NCBI GenBank assembly: GCA_003864495.1
Contig: PEDN01001355.1
Span: forward strand, 744,001 to 808,000
Length of the DNA: 64,000 nt
Reading direction: 5' to 3'
Origin: Nemopilema nomurai
Lineage: Eukaryota; Cnidaria; Scyphozoa; Rhizostomeae; Rhizostomatidae
Position numbers and translations under genes: made by a program. The notes under the pieces are model-generated. The model saw nothing but the letters and a program-made list of their open reading frames with translations, had not been told where the DNA came from and ran no database searches. This document shows, in pieces, positions 1 to 13,792 of this stretch; position 1 is the first letter of the stretch, and every line of letters begins with the position of its first letter.

Positions 1-3000
1 ATTTGCAGAAGAAGGTTTTGAAGAAGATGTAGATGATGCTAGTCATAAATATGAGCAAGAGGAAGTCAAGACTCCTGAAAAAAAACCAAAGAGAAGGACA
101 AAAAACCCTCTTCCTTCTTTAACACTTGATGGAAGACAACTTACATTTGTAGAGGAGACAAAAGTGGCTGCAGAAGTTGATGTATTAATGAGGCATAATA
201 GAGTAGGTGTTTTTTTCTAGTAGCCCATTCTAATCACAAGCCATTCAATGATTCAGCCATGTCATTACAGAAAGCCACAGTTTGAATGAAATATATATGC
301 AAGCATTCTTTTTATACACAACAAGTAATTTTTTTCTTTTATGCAAATATCACCACACACTGTAGATAAAGTATTTTGCCATTTGCAATTTGAGCTCAGT
401 GCCTTTCTATATGTCGTAAGATAGACCGACTTGACCTCAGTAAGGAGGTAGATGTGTTAGTCCTCATCTTAGATTATATGATAGTGTTTATTATTCCGGT
501 GAAGCAATTGGATATATTAATTCCTGCAATTTTGGTAATTGCTTTTCTAAATTTTAATGGTTTCATTGGTTATACAAATAAGTACATGGTCATTTATCAA
601 ATTCCACTATTTTATACACTCACAGGCAGCTGAAGCATTTCAGTTGTTCAACAAACATAGAAGAAGAGGCCATAAGTTTTCAATTGAAAGCTACAACCAG
701 CTCTTACACTGTTTTGCAAACTGTGGCACATGGCTTCAAGTAGACATCTTGATGCACAGTATGATTTCCCAAGGAATGGTGCCTGATATTCAAACATACG
801 CAGCGGTAATAGAAGCATGTTGGAAAATGGGAGAGAGGACAAAGCTTGAACATTTTGTTAAACAAATGGAGAAAGATGTAAGTGATGTTTCAAGTTTTGT
901 TATCTTGTTGATAAGTTTTTTCTGTAAATGGTAGTGGCAAGTTGCATCCTTAAATTTATCTCTCTGTTTACATTTTTACTGTTTGCTTACCTATTTCTTC
1001 TGTTTCCAAAAGCTTTGACAAGATGTTTGGATACTGGAAATGTATGCGTATCCAGTACTTGCCTTGTTCATTTTTGAGTTTCATCAAAGGATCCATTTAA
1101 TACCTTTAAGTTTGGAAATATTTTTGGCTAAAAATTGATTTTGTTGAAAGTTTTCTGTTCTTTGTATCCTGATTGTGGCTTTTCTAATTAAAAATGTGTT
1201 TTCTAAGATTTTGACAATGCTTGAAAGGTAAATAGTTTTTTCGGCACAACCTCAGTTTTATACTTTTCTGAGAAATAAATGCTGTGTCCAAAAATATTTA
1301 TAGATAAATTGATAGAAATTTTGAAATTGGTTTATTGATTGGTTAGTTGATTGATTGATTGATTAAATGACTGATTGATTAATTGATTGCTTGATGATGG
1401 GATCAAACTATAAGTCATTGGTTGACTAGTCTGAGAGTCCAACAAATTCTGATTCCAGGGTCTATATAAAGAGCATATATTTCATAAATGTGTGCTAACA
1501 GGGAGTCAGGCTAGTGCTATAATGTCTGCATTGAGAAGTGTTGATCCAAATTATAAAGCTGTGGCACCACCGATGCCAACAAGAACCAAAATACCAGATA
1601 ATCCACTACTGAATCCCATGTTGGAGCCAATAATGGAACAAGTTGAGGATGATTCTGTCCTACCTGATATGATGCTAAAGAATCTAGATGAAATGTTTGA
1701 ACAGCAATTGCAGAATGAAATCAACGGTGAGAAATCATCATTTAGATGCTTCATTAGCTGTATTGCTATCAAAATTGGGTTTAACAGTAATGTGTTTGCC
1801 TCTTATTGCAATTCAAATCTTCATTGGTCAGTAAAGATTGAGGTAATCTTTGCAGCCATTTTTACTTTACTTTAATATCAGTGATGTAACTAATAGTTGA
1901 ATTGCTGGTAAATTTTGATGGTCATGCGTTGAGGCATGATGAGTGTAGAAATTGTTTTTTAGGTTTTGTAACTATTCCTTCAATCGAAAAAAGAAGAACA
2001 GTGTCAGAGAAGGACGAAAAAAGGAAGCAGCTTTACATTGACATAAGCGAAGAGTGGAAGAAGACTTTAAAAGAGACAATTGAAAAGGAGATTGCCAGTG
2101 GAGTTCTTGGAAAAGACATAAAGTATTCTAGTGGCAAAAGTATGTGGTCTGTCTGTTTTTAGGTTGGATAACTTAAATGTTGTTGCATTTTTCGTCTAAA
2201 AACCTTGAATATGGGCCAGGAAAAGGTGCAAAGCTTGAGTTTATTGTATCTAAGTCATGTTTGGTCATGCTTTACATTTCTGTGTTTGGTTTTGTCAGTT
2301 TTTTTGTCAGTAAGTCATTTCATAATGTAGGCATTTAGATGTTTAGTTGCGATCTCACAACTCTTCAGTTGCTTCATATGGATCTCTGGTCACTGTTTCT
2401 TGCCAGTGTCCTGGACTTCAGGGTCACCCTGTCTTTATAAATAGTAACATTATCATGGGTATTATCTAAGCAGTGTAGAACGTATTCTATCCAAAAGTTA
2501 GCTTTTAGGATTGCCTTGATGTTCTTGATTTTTAGCACTTCAACACAAGTTCATTCCTTACCTGAGTCTTTTGAACCCGCAAGAGCTCAGTGAGATTATT
2601 GTCAACGAGATCTTGCCAATCCTCTGCTCCCAGCCCCAGGGTGTTTCTGTCAACTTCATCTGTCGCCATCTGGGTGGCCTGATACATTCCAGATATGCAA
2701 TGAAATGCAAAATCGAAGCAGGGGTTGTCGACAAGGTAAGGCAGAAATTATACTCTGTTGTGTTGTCAAATACTGAATCGCTAGTGATTCGCAATGCCTG
2801 AAACTGGTGCATAAATTATAGAGACATACCTCTATAGTAGCTAGGAAAAGCGGGTCCAGTTTTTGCATACATATATTAGTACTTTTTCGTCCCGACATTC
2901 CTCAGAGTATGCAAACGTCGGAGAATAATCGAAAGCTGACACAACAAGTAGCCTAGAAAAAGAACTTTAAGTCTAGCAATTGTAAAGTTTTGTACCGCAG

Positions 3001-6000
3001 AGCATATTTTTATAATAGCTTGTTTAAATGTGCTAGTAATAGCATAGTTGATAAGGACACCGATGAGTTCCAAAAAGTACAATTTTTCGTGGAACCTTTT
3101 ATTTTATGGTGAATCATATATTTTTTATTTATTACTTGAATATTCGCTTGCATATACTTCAATTGAGTGTCGTAAAAGCTTACAAGAAAAAAATGTACTT
3201 GTCTTAAAAATGTATACGCTCTTCTCTTAACTTACGTAGGAGAAAATTGAATCGAAATCGTACAACTATTAGTGGTGTTAGCGGACATTGACGTTTTGTA
3301 CATTTCTCTTGATAATCCTGTATACTTTCGTATTTGACTTCAGGTAAGAGAAATATACAAAGAGTATGGCGATTATGCGGTCAGCATTGACAAAGTGTCC
3401 AAAGAGTTACCGAGGACCAAGTGGTATGAGATTGAGCGTAAATCCGACAACATGGCATCACTCAAAGTCAACGCTCCGATCTGGCCGTATACGATTAAAG
3501 TACTGGTAAGCTCACTAGTCAAAAAGGGATCCCAGTTTTATCACGATGCCAGTTCTTTTCAAATCGATGCACCGCTATGTGTAAACACTGAAATAAGACG
3601 GTTAATGGATAGCATCAAGCACTCACTTCGAAGCGTCTAGTCGTTGCTCGTATCTGTTTGATTGTTGGTCTCTTTCACGCGGTACTCACTTCAACTGAAA
3701 TAGAGCAGAACCAACGTTTAAAATGATTATATTACGATTCTAAGTTCCAGGTCTCTCTGTACCCATATAGCAAGATTGCCTACTACACAGCGTATGATGT
3801 TTGTAAGAAAGAAAATTTTCATGGCACAAAATGGTTGAAAATGTTATTTTACATTCAAGTGGTCGTTTAAGTTAGAGCTCCGTGTTGTCTTATTGCGCTG
3901 CAGGCAAATTAGCTTACCTCGGTTTCACAAAATTCCACCTTTTTCTCCAACTCATTATTTTTCGCCGCCTGTAATCGCCCTATTTGAACACCATTTTGTG
4001 TTTTGGTGGCAACTGCATGTTCAGTTAGAAACCTAGCAAAGCATATTGTCCTTAGTTTGAATACATCATGATTGGGTTGTTCCAGATGCCACTCTAAGTT
4101 TTGTTTAATTGCAAAGCAGTTTTGAGTTAATCAACTAGAAGTCCTTTTAGATGACTTTTAAACAAGTCTGTTTTTCAGGTTTTAAAGTTGCGCATGAATT
4201 TTTCCTGCACCTGAAATACAAGATATAATAAAAGCGCGCCTTTCGATTTTTTAAGCACACGAGAAAACCCTGATCCGAGTAAAGCTATTGATGACCAAGA
4301 ATATTGAAAGAATGGGGGTTTTATTTTATTTTCATAAGTCGATATGCAAGTAACCTTTCGTTTAGGTTTGGTAATTTTCATGCATGAGTTCACTACTCCC
4401 CTAATTTTATTTGTCTCCTGACCGCGCGACGATCCGTCGATCCAATGGTTTAAAAGTTCGTGTATTCTTTCCTAAAAAGATTGCTGGTGTTCTGATCGAT
4501 CTCCTGATAAAGATTGCCAAAGTAAACACGGAAGTATTTAATGGCAGAACGTCTGAGATCATCCCAGCTTTGATCCACGGGTACAGCTCATTTGAAGGAC
4601 GAAGGTTCGGTATCTTGAAAATGCACCCTGCCGTGGCAAGAATTTACAAGAGCTACTTATCGAATCAAGGTGACATTGCTATGGAGACTGAAAAAGTGCC
4701 AATGTTGGTGCCACCTCGACCATGGACCTCGATCAAGGAAGGCGCTTTCCTTGTTTACCCAGGTTTGTCACAGACTCTGAATGTTATAGAAAGTTCAAGA
4801 AAGAATTATCAAGAAGCTTTGAAGATGTAGCAAAGTTGACAAATATGAATTAATCATTTTATCCAATGCTACCTTGCCTAGATCTAAGCATGTTTTTGCA
4901 GGCTTTGAAATCTTCAAATGTTGTACTCAGATAGGGTAGTTTGTGCCTAATAAGAGACCTAGTATTTAGAAAAAGATGTTTTTCCACTGATCGTTTTGTC
5001 ACCTTACAGTTCCGTTTGTGAGAACAATCATGGAACGATATCAGCTGAGAGATCTGCACGAACGGGATGAAGAAGGAGAACTCAATGCTGTTTTCGACTG
5101 CCTGAACTTCTTAGGCACCACGTGCTGGAGAATCAACACAAAGATATTAGACATGATGATCGCGATTTTCAACGACAAGGGAGACAGGCATTTGGAAATA
5201 TTTGGGCCTGACTTGCCACCTGTCCCTAAGATAAATTCAAGGTTTAGTAGCTTGATTTTAAAACTGAATTGATATTGATATTAGTAGCAATTTCGATATT
5301 AAAACTATTAAAATTGTTGATGAGTATTTGTTCATGACATACACTTTGGGTTGAGATTTCTTTCCTACTGTTTTTTCCGTGTAGTTTCAGGTTGGCAACA
5401 AAACTGCTAATTATGGGAGTTTTAAGATTGTTTTCATCGTTGTTGTGCTTTTTGCATATCGAATCATCGACAGATGACAGATGACAGAAAGGATATCTCG
5501 CTGGTTTGAAGCAGGAAGAAGACCTTTTCGTATAGCTGGTATACGGAAACGCAGTACTTAGAATCAGCTTTGTTTTGTACGTTATTGATATGCATGTTGT
5601 GTAAGCTATTGACACCGAACGATTTCTTCAGCAAAGACATGTCAGATGAGGAGCGCCAAGCCGTAGTACGCGAGAGGCGGGCGGTGAAGAAAAGCAACCA
5701 CGAAATCTACGCACTCAGGATGGACCTCCTGTACAAACTGTCCGTTGCTAATCACCTACGCGACAAGCTGTTCTGGCTGCCGAGCAACCTCGATTTCAGA
5801 GGGAGGGTCTATCCTGTGCCACCTCATTGTGCTCACATGGGTATGCGCTTACCGCTGTAGATAATGGCAGCCTCTTTTTTGTTTATTCCTGTAGATGAAA
5901 ATGTTCGGGTACTCGTCTGCCATTTTAAATGAAAAACATGCAGCAATGTGAAGTTACTTTTTAACCAACTGTAAGCCACAGAATATTTTGTTGCATGATC

Positions 6001-9000
6001 AAATAATGATTTTATCCTGTTGTGGGTTTTCCCCGTGTTTTGTCAAGCACAACGTTTGAAGCTTTCAACGTTGCTATAAAACTGGGCTGCATAAAATATA
6101 GAGTCACTTTCCAAATTTATTAATGCTATGCTTTTTGTGAATTTACTTTTTACAAGAAAGCGTTTTCCTTGTATAATTTGATTTGCGTCTTTCTGAGATT
6201 ATTAATTTTCAAGCAATCTTTATTATTTCTTTATATCCCTTATATGTTGCCTTTGGTTCTAGTGAACCTTTCCGCTAAATACCTAGCATTAATCAAGAAG
6301 ATTTCAAAACGACCCTTCGTTTAGAAAGATATTAAATTTCGCTCGCGATTCACAAGACTGTATTAAATTGAAACAGGAAACGACGTTGCGAGAGGAATGC
6401 TCTGGTTTGGAAGAGGCAGACCACTGGGAAAGGATGGCCTTGATTGGCTCAAGGTTCATCTCGTCAACTTGCACGGATCCCTGAAGAAAGCCTCTTTAGA
6501 GCAACGCATTGAATATGCAGATGGAATGATGGAGGAGATAACGGATTCGGCTGATAACCCATTAGATGTAAGTGTCGGGTCATACGAGGCTTTGTTATTT
6601 GACTAGCAAGGAAGCATGGTCATGTTGCCTTTACCCGACTGATAACCGAACGTCGACTTTTTTCGTCAGATAAGCATGCCTTGTCCGGACATATTACAGC
6701 AAAATTGGCCACGTAATCAGCTTCACTGTTAAACATTCAATATTCACGTTTTGATAGAAGAAGTGAAGCGAAACACAGTTTATCGGGCAATGATTAGTTT
6801 TAGCTCTCGTCTTTGTAGGCCCTTTTCGAACGCCTTTCACGTCAAGTCCCATATGTAAATCTCCTTCTTAACAGCGTTTTGCAGCTTGAAATAGCTAAAC
6901 CCTTGAGTTTTTCTTGAAAAATGGCATCGTGGCTTCAAAAAGGGCATTTTAATTCAAGGTTTGGGTCCTGTGGTGTAGTTAATATTGTAGTAGCTCATTT
7001 GTTCTTTGCTTTTACCCCTTCAGTTTATATGTTATCTGCTTTACGAGGTTTGCGCATTGCAGTTCAACTTTGCTCATATGTATTTTGCATACATTTATAT
7101 CCAGAAACTGATAAGGCACACGTTATAATCTACTTGGCAAACCATTTCATTAGTGTGAATACGTCTTTGCATGAAGTCAAATTATTAAGAACGTAATAAG
7201 CCCCGAAGAGTCACCTAGAGGTCTAAAAGTCCACGTGGCTTTTGGGCCTACTTTAGTCGTTGGTCCTCCGCTCACTCATAAGTAGAGGACTTTCTGTTGT
7301 TGTTGTTGCAGGGTCGAAAATGGTGGCAGGCCGGAGATGAACCTTGGCAATGCCTGGCGATCTGCATGGAGATAACCAACGCAGTACGCTCGCCGGATCC
7401 CGCGAGGTACATTTCCTATCTGCCTGTGCACCAGGATGGCTCTTGTAATGGGATGCAGCATTACACAGCTATGGGACACGATGAATACGGTGCTATGTAT
7501 GTTTTTTAGTATTCAGCATTAAACATGTGCTTCTTAATGTCCTGGCCTCGATGGCCAATTGGCATCTGATATTTGCTTTGCATCTATTCGGTCATAAGAT
7601 GCCTCTACGTAGTTCCTCGGTTCTTTGAAAATAATGTTTGTCTTTTATTGTCGGTTGAAAGCTGTTGAGATCTTGGTAATCCTTTAAGCAGGTTTTTATG
7701 ATAAAGAGCACGAAGAAGCTTCGGGCATCAACAAATCGCCGATTCATTTCGGGTTTTACTGATGAAGTTAGAAAGAATTTAAATAATGTAGCGCTATGTT
7801 TTTTCAAATTTTTATATGCTCCGAGTGTCAGAATTTGTTAATCATTTGACCATTCAATATACGTCGTGTTGTAAATTTGTGATAGAAGTTAGTTTCTAAT
7901 TACCCGAAGATAGCCTCGCCACTTCTTTGCCAGTCACCATACATTTAACAATAGCTCTTGATTCTTCCAAATACTTCCTGAGGTGTATGCCATGACACCT
8001 TATTTTGTCAGTTATGAGAATATGACGATCTTACATTCCTGTATGTTTCTTTCAGACATGTCAATGTAAAGCCATGCGATAAGCCTCAAGATTTGTACGG
8101 CGAGGTTGCCAATTTGGTTGAAAAGAAAAGAGCTGCGGATGCCGCAGATGGAAATGCGTTGGCCATCCAGCTAGAAGGTAAGTGCTGTGTATGATTGTCC
8201 GTAAACCCAAAGCAAAGATTAAGGGATACAGAGACAGGGCTTAGAGGAATATGAGCTTGTTTTGAGGTGTTTATAACCCTTGGATGAGATCACGTACGTT
8301 TAAACTTAAAGGCGAATGTCCTTTGGGCGAAGAATTTCGCTGTTGCGCTTGGCTTTTCAGCTTGTAAGGAGATGAAGCTTTTTTAATGCTCGCATATTTT
8401 GCGACATATTCATAGGACGACGAATACACTGGCGACAGAGAAAATTTCTCAAATTGTTTGAACTTTGAAGGCCAAGGTCACGCACAGCACAAGGAGCGAA
8501 AGAACTAAAATACGCAGGCTCATAATCTTTCCAACAGTCCAATCATCTTTCCTACTTAACGTCTCCTCTTTCCCCATATACAATGTTAGATTCTGACTGT
8601 AAAATTACAACAAATGTATGTTGGAGCGCAAATTGTGTAACACATGTTTGGCGACATGTTCATCTTCCTTCACAACATTGTTTAAGGGGGAAGGGGGTTC
8701 CGTCTGCCTAAAATAGGGAAATGAACTGAAAAATATGCATTTATTACGAGTACAATCTCGGTGTTCCAACTACTTTTGGCGGGCATTGTATATATGTTGC
8801 AGCTTATATTCTTACAGCTGATAGACTTTGTTGATGAATAACAGCAGCTACTGGCTGGCCGAGAATCTCGAGCTTTCAATGAGCAAATATGATCAAACTG
8901 TTTTCGAAATTGTTTTGAAATATGTTTTCAGGTAAAGTTAGCAGAAAAGTTGTTAAGCAAACGGTGATGACAATTGTTTATGGTGTCACTTTTGTTGGTG

Positions 9001-11981
9001 GGCGTTTGCAGATCGAGAAACAGCTGAAAGAACTCGATGTCCCTGACGAGATTCTTTTCAAAGGATCGTCTTATTTGGTTCTTCAGGTGTTCAGGAGTAT
9101 CGGGGAACTGTTTAAATCTGCACGAAAAATTCAGGTATGTGTGTGTGTGTGCGTGGGCGTATTTATATTTGAATTGTCTGTTTGATACTCCACTTGTTTT
9201 TCTCAAAATCAGACGCCTCTTTAAGTACAAAAGCTACTCATCTCGCTTTGAGGTGAGAAGATAACGCTAGTGGCTTTAAGACTATAACGAGGTTTATTGT
9301 TCAATTTTTTTTCGAGCAGAACTTGAAACTGTTTGAATACGATAAAGCATGCGCTACAAATGAGGCATTTTACTTGTCTGATTCTAAGCCTTTTAGAAGT
9401 TAAGCATTCAGGAAGTATTTGCAACTTTGATGCGCCATTTTGAATTAGCATACTACAAGGGCTGCAATACAGATTTATGTCAGTTACGATTTTGACCTCT
9501 CCGTTTGCTATATTCTAGTGTTAGAGATTATTTCCACATTTAAGCGGCTGGAGTTCATCTATCCCATGCTTTAGGAATTGCCACCGTTCCTAGTGATTTT
9601 GCGCAATGTTTTCAGTGCGTTCCATTTGGAGGCACGCTTTGTGAGCGCAATTCGCGTGATACCCCAGCATCGACTAGATACTAGTAAGCTACAAAGATAG
9701 CCTTTTCTGTTCTTTCACTTATTCTTTAAACGCCTCAGTCTGCTCTTTATGCGCCGTGCATTGACGATAAGCAAAGATAATGCTTTTTTTAAGGCCCTTC
9801 TCCTGGAAGCTCCCAATCCCGCGATCTTCAAATTGCCAGTAACAGCGGGACAGTGGGCTAAAATGGTGCCATATTTAGGGCCATGGTACCATAATGTGTC
9901 GTACAAGAACACGGAGGTTCCAGGAGGGATGAGAAAGCCATCCTTTACCTACAAATGTTTTCAGATATGATCATTTTGAGGCTACAGTGACCAACATTCA
10001 CGCCTAAGAATGGAGATACCCTTTGACTTGATCGTATGGAGTTGAATGAATAGATTCAAAGGGTCAAATATGCAGATTAGTAGTATATTGAAGTAGCAAA
10101 TTGACATAACAAAAATAACAAGGAACAACCCCTGAATCATCACTTTAGTCTTGTTATATTTCTTATTTCGAGAAAGGTCCGTCTCATAGGGACAGGCTAA
10201 ATTGAGTTAGTTCAGTATCTAAGGTGACCAAACCCTTTCAGGAATGGCTCAATGTGGCTGCAACCCAGATTTCTCTTACCGGACACTGTGTAAGTTGGGT
10301 GACTCCACTTGGACTCCCTATTACCCAGCCATACCACAAGGAAACCACAGAAGAGGTACAAACCCCCGTACAGAATGTTGCTCTGACCACCATGTTTGAT
10401 CCGACCAAAAAGCCAAACTTAGCAAAACAGAAGGCTGGCTTTGCTCCAAATTTCACCCACTCTTTGGACTCATGTCACATGATGCTGACGTCATTGTTCT
10501 GTCAAAGAGCGAGGCTGACGTTTGCCTCGGTTCACGACAGTTTTTGGACGCACCCGCAAACAGTACCAATGATGAACAAAGTGAGTAGAATGACACTAGC
10601 CTATAAAATTTACTGACTGCACATTGTTGCAATAATGCACTCTGAAATTGTTTCGTCATATATTTTCTGTTTCCAGACAAGCTCACTTACAAACATTGTT
10701 TTGAAAGCGCTACTTGTTAATCGCTTTCTTGTCAAAAGTTTTTTCTGATTGTTTTTCTTGAGCTTTCAAGATTTATTCCTTAAAATGAAAAATGCAGATA
10801 ACTTCGTCTTTATTTTTCATTCACAATATTAAGGAATTTCGCAGTTGTATAATGATTAACTTTTAGATTTGCCGAGAACAGTTCCTTTCACTGCACAATG
10901 AACCCATTCTAGAGGATCTCCGGAAACATTTTGAAACAGAGTTTGGAAACCTGAAGTAAGCAGAACTTCTTTCTTGGGTGGCAAGGAGAGTTATTAGATT
11001 CGAATGTGCGCAGGCTTTCTAAGTTGTATTTAGCTGGAGCTTTGGAACGAAAGGTATGTGCCATATGACCGCTAAAACAGAGTGCCTAATAAAGAGCGTC
11101 ACTTCGCAGATGTAGCAAGGAGATGCACGTTTGGTGCCGTGACCATCACCTTTTGCAAGTGTCCTTCGGGGCTCGTTTATTCATTTTGTAGACATAGTGG
11201 TTTCGTGTTACTTGACCGTTGACTCATGCCCTCTTTGTACCTTGTCATACATAAGTCAGTTAGAACGTAAATCTATCACTTCCAGTGATATTATAACAGA
11301 GATTTTCCAATAGATTCCAGTAATAGTTTTATCTGCAAATTCTGTTTTAGAATGAGCAGGCCACTGAAAGGCCATTACAAAGCGGTTTCAAGATTCGAAG
11401 AGCTGCCAGAAACCGGTGCGTGAATTCTAATATTCTTTTCTTTACATGTCTCGCTTTAAATGAACATCCATCTAAACATCGTGCTCGGATACAGCTAGCC
11501 AGTTTTGTTGCTGCATTAGGTATAGAGAAAGTTCATGGGCAATTACACGTGCATCTATTGAAGCTTTGCATAGGTTGCGAACTTGTGATGACGGTAACAA
11601 CTGAAATCCGATTCTTTAATTCAAAGTTTTTTAAAGGCTATTAGATGAAATTCACTTGAAAGTGCAGGCGTATGCGCCTTTAGGTAATAGCGATGCTTCA
11701 AGCTTTTGTTTGCAAAGGCGTTTTTGTTGCAAGTTGCCAATTCAAGATTTTACGATTGCAATTTTACCACATTGACCGTTTTGACACTAGGGGGATAAAA
11801 ATTTGCGCATTAATCGTTTGCTTGCATCCGTCATGTCTTGATTCATATCCCGTTAACAAGCTTTTTGTGAGTTTTTCAATTGACTTATTTTGAATTTGTT
11901 TGCCTTGTAGGGAACTTTGACTTGAATCAAGTTCTGGATTCGGTATACTTTTTTAGTTGGAAAACCATTGTCATGGTATAG
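1..11981 (+). CDS. POLRMT: Mitochondrial DNA-directed RNA polymerase (3' part, 17 exons)
   Basis: Single-subunit, T7-phage-like RNA polymerase that transcribes mitochondrial DNA and primes its replication. Exons inferred from GT-AG sites with matching phases: 1(or 9)-202, 626-877, 1510-1726, 1963-2139, 2536-2735, 3344-3505, 4480-4762, 5010-5241, 5632-5840, 6377-6567, 7312-7496, 8056-8177, 8932-9134, 10242-10580, 10867-10955, 11351-11415, 11911-11981. They encode about 1,060 residues; the vertebrate protein has about 1,230, so the targeting peptide and first exons lie upstream. The 626-877 exon carries the PPR-like helices. The polymerase core shows DFRGRVYPVPP, then HQDGSCNG with the motif A catalytic Asp (codon 7435-7437), the O-helix RKVVKQTVMTIVYGVT (exon at 8932), and SVHDSFWTH with the motif C Asp (codon 10536-10538). 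The family's usual C-terminus YFFS is followed here by seven extra residues, WKTIVMV, before TAG. No catalytic residue is missing, so the gene looks functional. Confidence 0.95.
1330..1400. repeat. GATT tetranucleotide microsatellite in a POLRMT intron
   Basis: Imperfect run of TTGATTGATT-type units with interruptions, just upstream of the exon starting at 1510. It has no coding role. Confidence 0.7.
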
Positions 11982-13122
11982 AATAGAGTTATCGTGTAAT
12001 TTGAATGTTTAGTGTTTGTCCATATCTCACACCAACGCGTACAATGCGAATCCTACTTTATTGTCATTATGTTTTTCTGTGTATTCTGCTATTCAGCTAT
12101 TCGTGCGTGAATGAATTATTTTTCCGTTGCTAGATAAGAACGAAGAACAACGCTAACCTGCTTTGAAAGATAGTTTGTCAAATAATCATTAAGCCTCTTT
12201 TTATTCACTAATCAAACGTCTAGATATGCTCCTTCGAAGGGCCCGGTCCTTCTCGCTGTCCAAGCGTGGTGTTGCATCACACGATGCAAATTTGCCTACC
12301 TTAATAGCCTCTATTCGCGACTAAATACCTGGTCATCAAAGTTGCCATACTGTGATCCTGTTTATACCAAATGCATGCCCATATAAACACATTATCAAAC
12401 AAACCAGAACAAACCTGCTTTTCCTGCTGCGCAGAGTGTTGCTACCTGTTTTATCCTTTCAACAAATATCCGCGTTTCATTTAAGTTACAGCAATGCAAA
12501 AAGGGATGCGACATTAAAAGAAATTGCATTGAATCCAAAGATAACAACAAATAAAATTGATTCATCTTGATATGTTTTTTGTTCAAGCTACTGTCATGGG
12601 CTGAACTTCATTCAAATCAATCTTGTCATCCAAATCGAGTCTCAAAATCTTGTCATCAATAAGTTATAAATTTGTTATTCATTATTTTAGAATTCTTAAA
12701 TAGTTTCACGTAAAAGTGAAGACAAAATATCGCATGTTGAGAGTTTTCAACCTCTGAAGGGCATCAAATGAACTGCGAGTATGGGTTTTTTCAGCAGCAG
12801 GAATGGTGACAAAGCTGGCACCTTTTCGTTCTTGTTCGATTATCCTCGACGTTAAGTGTAATTTTCCCCAGGTCATTAATTGCAGTGAAACTAGGGTGAT
12901 AGTTAATAAAGGCAAAGGTCTTTCCTTCGCTCAAGAACGGGTGTCATCAAATTGTATTTCAACAACTTGCACAAACGCCTAGCAAAAAGTTGAATTGTTG
13001 AGCAACCAAGGCGCTTTTTAATCACCAATCTTTCGTTGAGTTGTGACGAATCTTTTCATTTATTATTAATTCTCAGCTGTTTTTCCGATAAACGTTTCAC
13101 GACAGCGCTTCTCTCATTAAGA
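11982..13122. other. POLRMT 3' UTR and intergenic DNA
   Basis: AT-rich non-coding DNA after the POLRMT stop. The first good AATAAA polyadenylation signal is at 12550-12555. The small open frames here lack recognisable protein features and splice context, and nothing else was recognised. Confidence 0.6.
12550..12555 (+). terminator. Candidate poly(A) signal for POLRMT
   Basis: Canonical AATAAA about 570 bases after the stop codon. The assignment rests only on position and the hexamer. Confidence 0.35.
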
Positions 13123-13250
13123 ATCTGACATGACTTCTATCTGACATGACTTCTATCTGACATGACTTCTATCTGACATGACTTCTATCTGACATGACTT
13201 CTATCTGACATGACTTCTATCTGACATGACTTCTATCTGACATGACTTCT
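13123..13250. repeat. 16-bp tandem repeat, 8 essentially perfect copies
   Basis: The unit ATCTGACATGACTTCT is repeated eight times (128 bp) with no visible divergence, which suggests recent expansion. It lies downstream of the minus-strand GPCR gene. Confidence 0.95.
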
Positions 13251-13792
13251 TCCTTTTGCTGGCAAACAGTCTTAAGTTATTCTTTTCGAAGCTAGTGGCC
13301 GCTATGCACCGTAACATGCCTGTTTCAAATCAGACCGTCCGCTAAAGTCAACCTCAGCATCCATAGAGCTTCAGATTTTGAATTCAATACAAATATGCGA
13401 TTTATTGCTCTGCTGCATCTCCTCTCTAATGGATTCTAATCTCCCACTGGTATGCAATTGACTTACGTGGACGAGATGCACACGAGGGATTTTGGCTAAG
13501 CTGTATGGCGCGCGTGACATTTAGCTCAGCTATTTGCGTCATATTTGCAGCCTGTTTCTTGACATACTACGCGCTCGACAATCTCTCGTCTGCACCCCGC
13601 TAATTGTGTGTGACATCCATCGCCTCGCCAAATTGGATATCGTTCGTCACTAACTATTTCCTACATTATATTAGGGTATCAAATGTTCTAATTGAGTTTA
13701 GGCCTTTCCCTGTGCTTTGCGGAGCGCAATCTTGGAACACAGGCGAAAGACGGACGCGAGGGCTTTCTACTGTCTGCCTCACGAAATGATCT
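13251..13792. other. Probable GPCR 3' UTR
   Basis: Non-coding DNA between the 16-bp array and the GPCR stop codon. On the minus strand an AATAAA hexamer (TTTATT at 13401-13406 on the plus strand) lies about 390 bases after the stop and could serve as its poly(A) signal. Confidence 0.4.

Noticed and set aside
9749..9970. Extra POLRMT exon or other gene (LLEAPNPAIFKLPVTAGQ)
   Set aside because: The flanking exons ending at 9134 and starting at 10242 join in frame and continue the conserved protein without a gap, and no suitable splice sites frame this stretch.
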